Shown: piece after piece, positions 43,889-52,330 of the stretch
How the letters are laid out: each line of letters begins with the position of its first letter
How positions within the stretch are numbered: the first letter of the stretch is position 1
Assembly: GCF_002204185.1 (NCBI RefSeq)
Contig: NZ_MXPU01000005.1
Location: forward strand, 186,001 to 250,000
From: Rhizobium esperanzae
Lineage (GTDB): Bacteria; Pseudomonadota; Alphaproteobacteria; Rhizobiales; Rhizobiaceae
Direction: 5' to 3'
Length of the DNA: 64,000 nucleotides
The notes under the pieces: model-generated
What the model saw: the letters and a program-made list of their open reading frames with translations, nothing else
What the model was told of the DNA's origin: nothing
Database searches by the model: none
Position numbers and translations under genes: made by a program

Positions 43889-44869
43889 TCAACGATGCGC
43901 GCTGCGCAGCTGTGATGATTGCTTCTCGGCCTTCATTTTTTCCCTGAACCATTCGAGCGTCAGGGCCACGCCTTGCTCGTAACTGATCTTACACGACCAC
44001 TCGGGCATGACGTAGTTCGCATTGCTGAGGTCCGGCCGCCGGTTGGTGGGATCCTGCGGGGGGGAGGGCTCGAAGACGATCGGCACGCCGCCGACGAGGC
44101 GGGAGACATATTGCGCGACCTCGAGAACCGAAATCTCGCGATCGTTGCCGATATTCAGCGGCCCCTTATAGTCGGTTTGGTTTATCCAGAAATAACGGGC
44201 GAAACCGTCGACGATATCGTCGACATAGCCCCAGCTGCGGGACTGCAGACCGTCGCCGAATACGGTGATCGGGCGGCCCGAAAGCGCCTGGGTGATGAAG
44301 TTGGAGACCGCCCGCCCATCGTCGGCGCGGGTTCTCGGGCCATAAATGTTGAAGGGACGGATGACCTTGACGTCGAGCCCCTGGGTGCGCTGCATCTCGA
44401 ACAGCAGCGATTCCGTGCAGCGCTTGCTCTCGTCGTAGGACGAGCGTGGGCCGGTACAGTCGACCTGGCCCTTGTAGGATTCAGGCTGCGGCGAGACGAG
44501 CGGATCGCCATAGACTTCGGAAGACGAGGTAAAGCCGAAACGCCCCCCCTTTTTCAGGAGATCGAGAAGCCGCATTGCCCCGAGAAGATTGGCGGAAATC
44601 GTCCGCTTCGGCTCCTTCATATACCAGGGCGGCGATGCGGGAGAGGCAAGATGATAGATTTCGTCGAATTTATCGGAGGTCTGCAGGGTTTCGACATCCG
44701 ATTTCACGAAGTGGAAACGCGGGTCCTTGATGTGCTCGATGTTTTCGAAAAGTCCGGTCCAAAGATTGTCTACAACGACGAGTTTCTGAAGGTCAGTCCG
44801 AAGCAGAAGTCGGTCGCACAGATGCGATCCGATGAAACCAGCTCCGCCCGAAATCAATACAGTTTTCAT
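43889..44869 (-). CDS. NAD-dependent sugar-nucleotide epimerase/decarboxylase (UDP-xylose synthase-like)
   Basis: A 326-residue extended short-chain dehydrogenase. It shows the NAD-binding GGAGFIGSHL, the SDR motif TSSSEVYGDP, catalytic Y-x3-K in SSYDESKR, and substrate-side RPFNIYGPR and GDGLQSRSWGYVDD. The pattern YGDP...Q-x-E-x-Y-x-G fits UDP-glucuronate decarboxylases (UXS) making UDP-xylose, but UDP-galacturonate or other epimerases cannot be excluded. ATG at 44869 has AGGGGC 8 bases upstream; two earlier ATGs are less well placed. As first gene of the minus-strand locus it would supply an activated sugar for the GT2 enzymes downstream. Confidence 0.8.
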   Translation of the reverse strand: MKTVLISGGAGFIGSHLCDRLLLRTDLQKLVVVDNLWTGLFENIEHIKDPRFHFVKSDVETLQTSDKFDEIYHLASPASPPWYMKEPKRTISANLLGAMRLLDLLKKGGRFGFTSSSEVYGDPLVSPQPESYKGQVDCTGPRSSYDESKRCTESLLFEMQRTQGLDVKVIRPFNIYGPRTRADDGRAVSNFITQALSGRPITVFGDGLQSRSWGYVDDIVDGFARYFWINQTDYKGPLNIGNDREISVLEVAQYVSRLVGGVPIVFEPSPPQDPTNRRPDLSNANYVMPEWSCKISYEQGVALTLEWFREKMKAEKQSSQLRSAHR

Positions 44870-45046
44870 TTGCATTGCCCCTGATGGCTTCAAAAAGGTA
44901 ACTGTCTATTAGCATTCCCTATAAGGACTGGCAATTGCTTAGAGAAATTCTAAGAAATACTCGCGCGTTAATCTTAATTATTAATTTGCAGTACTTAAGG
45001 TAGTATCACCCTGTGCACTGCGGGGCGAAGTTGCGGACTGTTGGAC

Positions 45047-45077
45047 ACATGCTGTAGCCGGCTCGACTACAGCATGT
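45047..45077. repeat. 11-bp perfect inverted repeat in the epimerase-ampC gap
   Basis: ACATGCTGTAG (45047-45057) pairs perfectly with CTACAGCATGT (45067-45077) around 9 bases. It lies in the 377-bp gap (44870-45246) about 180 bases upstream of the epimerase start and 170 bases past the ampC stop. No U tract is present, so both operator and rho-independent-like roles remain open. An AT-rich stretch at 44940-45000 is the likeliest promoter region for the epimerase operon. Confidence 0.35.
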
Positions 45078-45246
45078 CCGTCAGCCGTCAAGGGTGGTTC
45101 TCTATCACAAGGGTGCAGTCGCGCATCGGGCTAAGGTCCGACTTGAGACGATCACTTGATTCAGAGCATTGCCGTCGGTGTGATTCAAGGCTGACGCGTA
45201 AACAGTCCGCTCCGGCGTCCGTCGCGCCGATTGCGCCCATTTCCGA

Positions 45247-46398
45247 TCAGTCGGCCGCAAGTGCGGTCAATATCTGATAGGCGGCGGCGACCCGATCCTG
45301 GTTGGGATAATTTTTATTGGCCAGGATGACGATGCCGAGACGCTCCTTGGGAATGAAGGCGACATAGGCGCCGAAGCCGTTGGTCGAGCCTGTCTTGTTG
45401 ATCCAGACGTCGTCACGCGGTTTCATCGGTGGCCTGAGCTCAGAGACCGGAATTGTCTTCAGCATAGCGGCCGAATTGCCCTCGAGCAGGCTCGCCAGGG
45501 TGGCGGGATAGGCATATTGCTCCCAGATCAGATCCTGGGTCATCGCCCCGACGCTGAAATATCCGGTATGGGTCCTGGCAATCGCCTGCTGCAGCGTTTC
45601 GTCGAGTTTGACCAGGCCCATATTGGCGCCGACGAAGCGGATCATGTCGCCGGCCGTCGATCTCACGCCATAGGCTTCGGAGGAAAGCAGGGCCGGCGTC
45701 AGCCGCGCCGGCTCGCCGCTGCGCTTATAGCCTTGAGCATAATCGGCCAGCCGCGACTTCGGCACCTTGATAAAGGTGCTCTTCAATTCGAGAGCGGCAA
45801 ACAGTTTGCCTTCCATCAGGGCTGCGAAATCGCCGCCCATGGCCTTCGCAGTGATGTAGCCGAGCATGCCGATGCTCGGATTGGCGTAACTTCTCTGCGT
45901 CCCCGTCGCGTAGGAGGGCTGCCAGGCGGCGAAATAGGAAAGCAGCTGCTTTTCGGTCTTGACATCATCGGGCAGCTGCAGCGGAAATCCGCCGGCGGTA
46001 TGGGTGGCGAGATTGATCAGCGCGACATCGCCGAACGGCTTGCCTTTCATCGCCGGCAGATATGTGCTCACCTTGCCGTCGAGCGAAAATTCGTCCTTCG
46101 CGTCAGCGTAAGATGCCAGCGTCGCAGTGAAAGTCTTGCTGATTGATCCGAGTTCGAACAGCGTCGTCGGCGCCACCGGCCGGCCGGTCTCCTTCGATTC
46201 GACGCCATACGTGAAGACATGCTGCTCTCCATCGACGGTGATGCCGACGGCAACGCCCGGGATGGCGTTTTTCTCCATGACCGGCTTGATCGCGGCGTCG
46301 GCGATCCCCCTCACTTTCGCGGCATCGGCGGCAAAACCGCTGACGCCACATGCCGAGATCAAAGCGGCCGATAAAATTCCTATCCCAATAATCTTCAT
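45247..46398 (-). CDS. ampC: class C beta-lactamase (AmpC)
   Basis: A 383-residue exported serine beta-lactamase. A signal peptide (MKIIGIGILSAALISAC) ends near FAA. Catalytic motifs of class C are all present: S85-I-S-K88 (in ELGSISKTF), Y171-A-N (SYANPS) and K335-T-G (NKTGSTNG). Length matches AmpC enzymes. It hydrolyses penicillins and cephalosporins in the periplasm. ATG at 46398 has GGAGGG 9 bases upstream; a slightly earlier in-frame ATG overlaps that site. It is divergent from an AmpR-type regulator, the classical inducible arrangement linked to peptidoglycan recycling. Confidence 0.9.
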   Translation of the reverse strand: MKIIGIGILSAALISACGVSGFAADAAKVRGIADAAIKPVMEKNAIPGVAVGITVDGEQHVFTYGVESKETGRPVAPTTLFELGSISKTFTATLASYADAKDEFSLDGKVSTYLPAMKGKPFGDVALINLATHTAGGFPLQLPDDVKTEKQLLSYFAAWQPSYATGTQRSYANPSIGMLGYITAKAMGGDFAALMEGKLFAALELKSTFIKVPKSRLADYAQGYKRSGEPARLTPALLSSEAYGVRSTAGDMIRFVGANMGLVKLDETLQQAIARTHTGYFSVGAMTQDLIWEQYAYPATLASLLEGNSAAMLKTIPVSELRPPMKPRDDVWINKTGSTNGFGAYVAFIPKERLGIVILANKNYPNQDRVAAAYQILTALAAD

Positions 46399-46487
46399 AT
46401 CAGTCATCCCTCCAAAGGTCGGTGAACAGAGCTTGAAGCGCACTCAGACCGCGTTTAAAGGCGCTGTTTTCCGATCACAAACGATGA

Positions 46488-46503
46488 TATCTCGCGGGAG
46501 ATA
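46488..46503. promoter_or_regulatory. candidate LysR-type (AmpR) binding dyad
   Basis: TATCTC (46488-46493) and GAGATA (46498-46503) form an inverted repeat around 4 bases, 20 bp before the ampR start and 90 bp before ampC. Its 16-bp span with T and A at the ends is consistent with the T-N11-A core of LysR-type regulators. It could serve both divergent genes. No experimental consensus was matched. Confidence 0.4.
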
Positions 46504-46523
46504 AAAGAAAATCTAGGGCTTAC

Positions 46524-47399
46524 ATGGTTCGTCCATTCCTCCCGCTGAACAGTCTCCGCGCCTTCGAAGCCTCCGCGCGGCATCTGAGCTTCACCCGCGC
46601 TGCAATCGAGCTCTGTGTCACCCAGGCGGCCGTCAGCCAGCAGGTCAAGGGACTGGAGAAGCGGCTGGGCGTGGCGCTGTTCCAGCGCCTTCCCCGCGGC
46701 TTGAAGATCACCGCGGAAGGCGAAGCGCTGCTGCCGGCGGTCACCGCCTCCTTCGACCAGATGGCGACGACGCTCGACAGGATTGAGGCCGGGCAGGTGC
46801 GCGAGCTCATGTTCCTCGGTGTCGTCGGAACCTTCGCCGTCGGCTGGCTCCTGCCGCGGCTTGCGGATTTCCAGCGCCGGCATCCCTTCATCGATCTGCG
46901 CATTTCCACCAACAACAACCGCGTCGATCCGGCGGCGGAAGGGCTCGATTTCGCCATCCGCTTCGGCAGCGGCTCATGGCACGGCACGCAGGCTGAGCGC
47001 CTGTTCGAAGCGCCGCTTTCGCCTCTCTGCATCCCGAAACTGGCCGACGAACTCCGATCGCCGGCAGACCTTGCCGGGGCGACATTGCTTCGCAGCTATC
47101 GCACGGATGAGTGGAGCACCTGGTTCCAGGCCACGGGCGTGCCGCCGGCCGCCCAGGTCAATGCCGGCATCGTCTTCGATTCCTCCGTCGGCATGATGGA
47201 GGCGGCTCTGCAGGGGCTCGGCGTGGCGCTCGCCCCGCCCTCGATGTTTTCAAGGCACCTCTGCTCGGGTGCGATCGTGCAGCCCTTCGCCACCGTCATC
47301 TCGCTCGGAAGCTATTGGCTGACGCGCCTGCAGTCGCGGCCGGTCACGGCGGCCATGCGCGCTTTTTCCGACTGGATCTTTTCGGAAATCGAAAGGTAA
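46524..47399 (+). CDS. ampR: LysR-family regulator, AmpR type
   Basis: A 291-residue LysR regulator. The N-terminal winged helix (LNSLRAFEASARHLSFTRAA, TQAAVSQQVKGLEKRLGVALFQRLPRGL) is nearly diagnostic of AmpR. The C-terminal effector domain (about 90-291) would bind muramyl peptides or UDP-MurNAc-pentapeptide. It is transcribed divergently from ampC with a 125-bp shared promoter region. By analogy it represses or activates ampC according to cell-wall recycling state. GcvA-type regulators are similar, but the partner gene favours AmpR. Confidence 0.85.
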   Translation: MVRPFLPLNSLRAFEASARHLSFTRAAIELCVTQAAVSQQVKGLEKRLGVALFQRLPRGLKITAEGEALLPAVTASFDQMATTLDRIEAGQVRELMFLGVVGTFAVGWLLPRLADFQRRHPFIDLRISTNNNRVDPAAEGLDFAIRFGSGSWHGTQAERLFEAPLSPLCIPKLADELRSPADLAGATLLRSYRTDEWSTWFQATGVPPAAQVNAGIVFDSSVGMMEAALQGLGVALAPPSMFSRHLCSGAIVQPFATVISLGSYWLTRLQSRPVTAAMRAFSDWIFSEIER

Positions 47400-47405
47400 T
47401 CCAGG

Positions 47406-47431
47406 GGAGCGCCCACCGGAATGGGCGCTCC
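47406..47431. terminator. strong bidirectional stem-loop between ampR and the sugar-binding protein gene
   Basis: GGAGCGCCCA (47406-47415) pairs perfectly with TGGGCGCTCC (47422-47431) around a 6-base loop. It lies between the convergent ends of ampR (47399) and the binding-protein gene (47442), the expected place for a shared terminator. No long U tract follows on either strand. Confidence 0.6.
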
Positions 47432-47441
47432 GATTGAGGCG

Positions 47442-48434
47442 TCATTTCTGGATGCAAGTATCGACCGTATCCTTGGTGCACTCGTCCAGCCCGGTAAAGA
47501 CCGGATCATCGACCTTCTTGCCCGAGATCAGGTCCATCATCACGGTCGGCGCCTTGTAGCCCATTTCGAACGGCCGCTGGCCGACGAGCGCGGTAACCAA
47601 GCCTTCCTTGGCGATCGCCACTTCATCGCCAATCGTGTCGGCGGCGCCGATGACGAACTCGTTCTTGCCGATCTTGTCGGCCATCGGCTTGAACAGGTCG
47701 CGATAGGGCTGCGGGGCGCCGAACAGCGGCCAGCCGCCCATAATGCCGAAGGCGTCGAGGTCGGGATTGGCGGCGAGGATGTCGGTCATCGCCTGCACGC
47801 CCTTGGCGCCGTCGTCATTTGTAAAGACCGGGCAGCCCGCCACCTCGGTCCAGCCGCCTTCGCCCTTCAGGGCGTCGAGTCCCTTCTTGCCGCTCAACGT
47901 GTCACGCATACCCTGGGCGCGGCGCAGGATGTTGTCGGCGCCGGGATTGCCTTCGATCGTGCAGATCTTGCCGCCCTTTGGCTTGGCCTTCTTGATATAT
48001 TCGCCGATCTTGGCGCCCATCAGGTAGTTGTCGGTGCCGAGATAGGTCTTGCGCAAAGCCGAATCTTCGGCCGCCAGATCGGCATCGAGCGTCATGACGG
48101 GTACGCTCGGATTGGCGGTCTTGAGCGTCTGGGCGATCAGCTTGGCGTTCGACGGCGAGATGGCGATCGCCGCCGTATCGGCCTTGCCGAGCATATCCTG
48201 GACGATCTGCGCTTCGCCGGCCTCGTCCGAGGTCGATGCCGGGCCGGTATAGAAGCATTCATATTCGGCCGAGGCGTTTTCCTTGTTCCATTTCTGGCAA
48301 CCCTGGTTGATCGCCTCGAAGAACGGGTTGTCGAGGCCCTTGACGACGATGACCAGCTGCTTCTTGGCGGCCATGGCCTCACCGGCCGTGAACGCCACGA
48401 CTGCAGCAGCAGCCAGCAATAATGCCTTCCTCAT
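47442..48434 (-). CDS. periplasmic sugar-binding protein of an ABC importer
   Basis: A 330-residue type I periplasmic binding protein (Peripla_BP_4). A signal peptide (MRKALLLAAAAVVAFTAGEAMA) precedes LVIVVKGLDNPFFEAINQG, typical of ribose/fructose/xylose-type binders. DTAAIAISPSNA and VMTLDADLAAEDS line the first lobe, and ends are CTKDTVDTCIQK. ATG at 48434 has GGGAGG 5 bases upstream. It lies 47 bases after an epimerase gene on the same strand, while ATPase and permease genes lie on the other strand. The ligand is presumably a sugar or polyol but cannot be named. Confidence 0.83.
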   Translation of the reverse strand: MRKALLLAAAAVVAFTAGEAMAAKKQLVIVVKGLDNPFFEAINQGCQKWNKENASAEYECFYTGPASTSDEAGEAQIVQDMLGKADTAAIAISPSNAKLIAQTLKTANPSVPVMTLDADLAAEDSALRKTYLGTDNYLMGAKIGEYIKKAKPKGGKICTIEGNPGADNILRRAQGMRDTLSGKKGLDALKGEGGWTEVAGCPVFTNDDGAKGVQAMTDILAANPDLDAFGIMGGWPLFGAPQPYRDLFKPMADKIGKNEFVIGAADTIGDEVAIAKEGLVTALVGQRPFEMGYKAPTVMMDLISGKKVDDPVFTGLDECTKDTVDTCIQK

Positions 48435-48481
48435 AGCTTCCTCCCTTTTTGAAATGGCGGACGCCTTCGTCCGCCCTGTTA

Positions 48482-49462
48482 TCAACCGGGATACCAGACG
48501 ATACGAGGCTCCTCCCTCGAACGCTGGTATTCCCAGGCTGAATCGATGAGCTTTTCCAGATCGTAGACGGGGCGCCAGTCCAGGAGGAACTTCGCCTTGC
48601 TGTTATCCATCCAGTTCGAGTGATATTCACTCGGGATGTCGACGGAGCCGAGCCCGCGCGTGCGGGCGAGATAAGCGGCGACTTCGCCGTAATCGACCGG
48701 CCGATCCATCGCGATGTTGAAGAGCTGGCCCACGGCACGCGGATTGTCGAGCGCCGCCAGGATCGCGGAGACGAGATCGTCGACATGGACGAAATTGCGC
48801 TTCAGCGGCCGTCCGTCGGCATCGCGCAGCAGCGGCACCGTGCCGTCGCGCGCATAACGTTCCGCATCGGCCGGCGGCACCAGGCTCTTCCAATCCGGCC
48901 CGCCGAACACGTCGTCGCCGAAAGAGAGGGTAAACTTGAAATCGTCCTTCTCCATGATCCAGGGCGCGCGCAGGCAGCAGCTGTTGATGCCGTATTGGAT
49001 GGCGAACTGCTCCAGCATCACCTCTTCCAGCACCTTGGAAAGCGCGTAGCAGCCGGGATATGCCCGATGCGGCGTCTTTTCGGTCACCGGCCCGTCGTGA
49101 CGATAGAAGAAATGGCCGATGCCGGCATCGCCGCCGATGAGGATGAACTGGCGCGCCGTCGGGTTTAGGCGAAAGGCCTCGAGCAGCCAGAACAGCCCCT
49201 TGACCGTAACATCCATCACATCGTCAGGCGTTTCCTTGCAGGTGGCGAGATGCAGCACATGGGTGACGCCCGCCATCGCCGCTGTCACGACGGCGCTGTC
49301 GGCGATCGAACCCTTGATGACCTCGATGCGGTCGGACTCTTCGATCACGCGGTTGTGGCAAAGCGCGCGAATGCGTGTATTGGAAAACTTCGGCTCGTCA
49401 AGCAGCCCAGATATGAAGCGCCGCCCGACCTTGCCCGTAGCCCCGGTGACAAGGATCAGCAT
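48482..49462 (-). CDS. NAD(P)-dependent epimerase/dehydratase (SDR) in sugar-uptake locus
   Basis: A 326-residue extended SDR. It shows the cofactor loop VTGATGKVGRRF at the N-terminus, LHLATCKETPDD, catalytic Y-x3-K in GCYALSKVLEE, and RAPWIM plus VHVDDLV in the substrate half. It may epimerise or oxidise the sugar taken up by the neighbouring ABC importer. ATG at 49462 has GGGAGAGAG just upstream; the frame is open to 49588 without family-like sequence. It precedes and probably shares a transcript with the binding-protein gene. Confidence 0.78.
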   Translation of the reverse strand: MLILVTGATGKVGRRFISGLLDEPKFSNTRIRALCHNRVIEESDRIEVIKGSIADSAVVTAAMAGVTHVLHLATCKETPDDVMDVTVKGLFWLLEAFRLNPTARQFILIGGDAGIGHFFYRHDGPVTEKTPHRAYPGCYALSKVLEEVMLEQFAIQYGINSCCLRAPWIMEKDDFKFTLSFGDDVFGGPDWKSLVPPADAERYARDGTVPLLRDADGRPLKRNFVHVDDLVSAILAALDNPRAVGQLFNIAMDRPVDYGEVAAYLARTRGLGSVDIPSEYHSNWMDNSKAKFLLDWRPVYDLEKLIDSAWEYQRSREEPRIVWYPG

Positions 49463-49700
49463 GGTCTCTCTCCCAGCAACAGCTAATATCCCAGCGTTTC
49501 CGGCGTCAATCTGTATTTGCGCGGCGAAGTAGATTTTTGCTTGAGCGGGCCGGTTAGGCCGAGATTTTATTGACCATTCCTCGGCCATTTGCGTAAATGA
49601 TCATAATCGCTTTTTCGGGAGGAGATCGGGAGAGCGAGATTGCAGGTGGCTGGCGTCCGATGCGCCACGGCAGCCTGCGGGTTCCGGGGAGGGTGGTCGG

Positions 49701-50444
49701 CTGGCAGCGGTTCTCGAACTTACCAATATTTCCAAGCATTTTGGTGCCATCCAGGCGGTAAACGACGTGTCGTTTACGCTCGAAGCCGGCCAGGTCGTCG
49801 GTCTGATGGGCGATAACGGTGCGGGAAAGAGCACGCTGGTCAAGATGATCGCCGGCAACTTCCGGCCGAGCGAGGGCACGATGCGGCTCGACGGCAAGGA
49901 AATCGTCATGCACCGGCCGGTCGAGGCGCGCCAGCACGGCATCGAGATCGTCCATCAGGATCTGGCGCTCTGCAACAATCTGACGGCCGCCGCCAATGTC
50001 TTCCTCGGCCGCGAGCTCCGCCGCGGCGTCGGCCCGTTCCGCGTGCTCGATTACAAGACGATGTACAGGCGCGCCGGCGAGATCTTCAAGGAGCTGAAAT
50101 CGGAAACCCGCCCGCGCGATCTGGTCAAGCAGATGTCGGGCGGCCAGCGGCAGGCGGTGGCGATCGGCCGCACCATGCTGTCGGAAGCGAAGATCGTGCT
50201 GATGGACGAGCCGACCGCTGCGATTTCGGTCCGCCAGGTGGCGGAGGTCTTGAACCTGATCCGCGAATTGCGCGATCGCGGCATCGCGGTCGTGCTGATC
50301 AGTCACCGCATGCCGGACGTCTTTACCGTCGCCGATCGGGTGATCGTCATGCGCCGCGGCCGGAAAGTCGCCGACAAATCGATCGCGTCGAGTTCGCCGG
50401 AGGAAGTGACGGGTCTGATAACAGGCGCCATCGAACAGGTTTGA
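49701..50444 (+). CDS. sugar ABC importer ATPase, probable CTG start
   Basis: A single-domain ATPase of the FrcA/RbsA-N type, about 247 residues. It has Walker A GDNGAGKST, the Q-loop VHQDLALCNN, signature MSGGQRQAV, Walker B IVLMDEPTAA and switch His in ISHRMPD. The conserved first strand (AVLELTNISKHFGAIQAV) lies upstream of the first in-frame ATG at 49767, so the gene must start earlier. No ATG, GTG or TTG is in frame there. CTG at 49701 has GGGGAGGG about 8 bases upstream and gives the family's usual N-terminus. Alternatives are a lost start codon or a nearby sequence error. The permease gene follows after 33 bases. Confidence 0.78.
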   Translation: MAAVLELTNISKHFGAIQAVNDVSFTLEAGQVVGLMGDNGAGKSTLVKMIAGNFRPSEGTMRLDGKEIVMHRPVEARQHGIEIVHQDLALCNNLTAAANVFLGRELRRGVGPFRVLDYKTMYRRAGEIFKELKSETRPRDLVKQMSGGQRQAVAIGRTMLSEAKIVLMDEPTAAISVRQVAEVLNLIRELRDRGIAVVLISHRMPDVFTVADRVIVMRRGRKVADKSIASSSPEEVTGLITGAIEQV

Positions 50445-50477
50445 GCGGCGCGACACGAGGCAGAAAGAAGGTCAGCA

Positions 50478-51476
50478 ATGGCAGTTACCCTTGACCAGAC
50501 GATTGCGCAGAGAGAGCGAAGCCGGCTTTCGGAGTTTGTCGGCAGCCAGACCTTCTGGGTGCTGATCGCCGTCATTCTCGCCTGCCTCTTCCTGTCCTTC
50601 GCCACCGATTCCTTCGCGACGGCGAAGAACCTCTACAACATCACCCGCAACGTCACCTTCGTCGCCATCATTGCGCTCGGCATGACGCTCGTCATCATCA
50701 CCGGCGGCATTGACCTCTCCGTCGGTTCGGTGCTCTGCCTCTGCAGCATGGTGCTGGCTGTCACCATGCATGCCGGTTACGGCATCGAAATCGGCATAGC
50801 GGCCGCGATCGGCACCGCGCTTGTCGTCGGCGCTTTCAATGGCGTGATGATCGCCTATCTCGATTTCCCGCCCTTCGTGGTGACGCTCGGCATGCTGTCG
50901 GTGGCGCGCAGCCTGGCCATGGTCGCCTCCAACAACACCGTCGTTTTCCAGTTCGGTCCCGATCACGACAAGCTCCTGGCGCTCGGGGGCGGCGCCTGGT
51001 TCCTCGGCATCGCCAATCCTGTCCTCTACATGATCATCCTGGCGCTTCTGACCGGCTTCGTGCTGCGCTGGACGCGCTTCGGCCGCTATATCTTTGCCAT
51101 CGGCGGCAATGAACACGCCGCAACACTGACCGGGGTTCCCGTGCGCCGCATCAAGGTCGCCGTCTACATGATCTCGGCGCTGTCGGCCGGCATTGCCGGC
51201 ATTGTCCAGACCGGCTGGCTCGGCGCCGTCACCACCAATATCGGCGCCGGCATGGAACTGCAGGTTATCGCCGCCGCCGTCATCGGCGGCGCCAATCTCG
51301 CCGGCGGCGTCGGCACCGCCTTCGGCGCCCTGGTCGGTGCGGCGCTGATCGAAGTGATCCGCAACAGCCTCGGCCTGCTCGGCATCAACGCCTTCTGGCA
51401 GGGGACCTTTATCGGCGGCGCGATCGTGCTGGCGGTGCTGTTCGATCGGATCCGGAATTTCAGGCAGAGCGAATAG
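50478..51476 (+). CDS. sugar ABC importer permease (BPD_transp_2, FrcC/RbsC-like)
   Basis: A 332-residue inner-membrane permease with about 9-10 helices. The family motif GGIDLSVGSVL (about residue 77) and the coupling-loop region GGNEHAATLTGVPVRRIK near residue 215 are clear, as is AVIGGANLAGGVGT near 265. ATG at 50478 follows AGAAAGAAGG. It forms the channel with the ATPase encoded just upstream and probably uses the binding protein encoded on the opposite strand at 47442-48434. The transported sugar is not identifiable. Confidence 0.87.
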   Translation: MAVTLDQTIAQRERSRLSEFVGSQTFWVLIAVILACLFLSFATDSFATAKNLYNITRNVTFVAIIALGMTLVIITGGIDLSVGSVLCLCSMVLAVTMHAGYGIEIGIAAAIGTALVVGAFNGVMIAYLDFPPFVVTLGMLSVARSLAMVASNNTVVFQFGPDHDKLLALGGGAWFLGIANPVLYMIILALLTGFVLRWTRFGRYIFAIGGNEHAATLTGVPVRRIKVAVYMISALSAGIAGIVQTGWLGAVTTNIGAGMELQVIAAAVIGGANLAGGVGTAFGALVGAALIEVIRNSLGLLGINAFWQGTFIGGAIVLAVLFDRIRNFRQSE

Positions 51477-51524
51477 GCTTCATCGGCGTCGGCATATCGG
51501 CCGCCTCCGCCGCTGCTTTGTAGA

Positions 51525-51715
51525 ATGACGTATTTTGTCTTGCAGCAACTGGCCTTATAAGCAGTTCAGGTTTTGGGGTAGGCTTGTTCAACCGCGCAAC
51601 CTGCGGTGATCGCCCATCGCAGCCGGCAGCTGCGCCTGCATCGACCCCCACGCCGAGCACCCCGACCGACCCGAATGCCGCGCCCGTCACTGGTGTCGGC
51701 GGAGTTCCACTCTGA
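51525..51715 (+). pseudogene. possible small Pro/Ala/Thr-rich ORF with a one-base break
   Basis: From ATG 51525 one frame reads MTYFVLQQLAL and then stops. The neighbouring frame is open from 51524 to TGA 51713-51715 and ends in a Pro/Ala/Thr-rich run (QPAAAPASTPTPSTPT) and GVGGVPL. Adding one base in CC near 51553-51554 would join them into about 63 residues with a hydrophobic N-terminus. No good ribosome site is seen. It may be a small secreted protein gene, broken or misread, or chance. The rest of 51477-51780 shows nothing. Confidence 0.25.
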
Positions 51716-51780
51716 AACAGCCGTCACTGACCACCGCGCGCGCCGAGAGTTCGTCTTGCTGCCGGCGCTGTTCCACCGGC

Positions 51781-52107
51781 CTACGCCGCCGGTGGACGGT
51801 ACCGGATCGACTTTGCCTTTTCCAAGGCCCGGATCGTATCCTCGACCTCGAGGAGCACGCTGGTCTCAATGGAGCTGAGCGCGCCGCCGGCGCCGATCGC
51901 AAGCGTGACGGCCGCCATCGATACGTTGTCGGGCGCCTCCCACAAATTCCATCCGTCATGCTCGCCGAAGGCGTACCAGAACCCGTGGAGTTTGCCGCCC
52001 ACGGATTCGATGTAGCTGCGTGCCGCCTCCCGGCGATCCTCGGGGTTTTCGATCATGCGCGCCCAGGTTTCGGGCGTGTAGCTGAAGCGCGTGAGATACA
52101 TGGCCAT
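51781..52107 (-). CDS. GYD domain protein
   Basis: A 108-residue single-domain protein of the GYD family: MYLTRFSYTPETWARM at the start, VGGKLHGFWYAFGEHDGWNLWEAPD in the centre and a final helix (VLLEVEDTIRALEKA). These small alpha/beta-barrel proteins resemble ABM/dimeric ferredoxin-like folds. Their role is not established. ATG at 52107 follows GGAGGAAG. It stands alone, between the sugar permease and the GFA gene. Confidence 0.82.
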   Translation of the reverse strand: MAMYLTRFSYTPETWARMIENPEDRREAARSYIESVGGKLHGFWYAFGEHDGWNLWEAPDNVSMAAVTLAIGAGGALSSIETSVLLEVEDTIRALEKAKSIRYRPPAA

Positions 52108-52330
52108 GGTCTGCTTCCTCCGCCAGAGCGATAGAGTAAACGCCCAAGCCGGGTGGAAGGCGAGTCACTCAATGTGCGTATCGGAGAGAGGGTGCTGCGG
52201 TTTGATGGTCTTTCCCACGCGGAAACTCGTTGCTCCGTAGGTATTCGGCAAAAACCTGTGACAAGAGCCGATATGCCTGGCTACTCTATTTTCAAATGAC
52301 TTCGGGGCTTCAGAAAGCGAGGGATGGACC

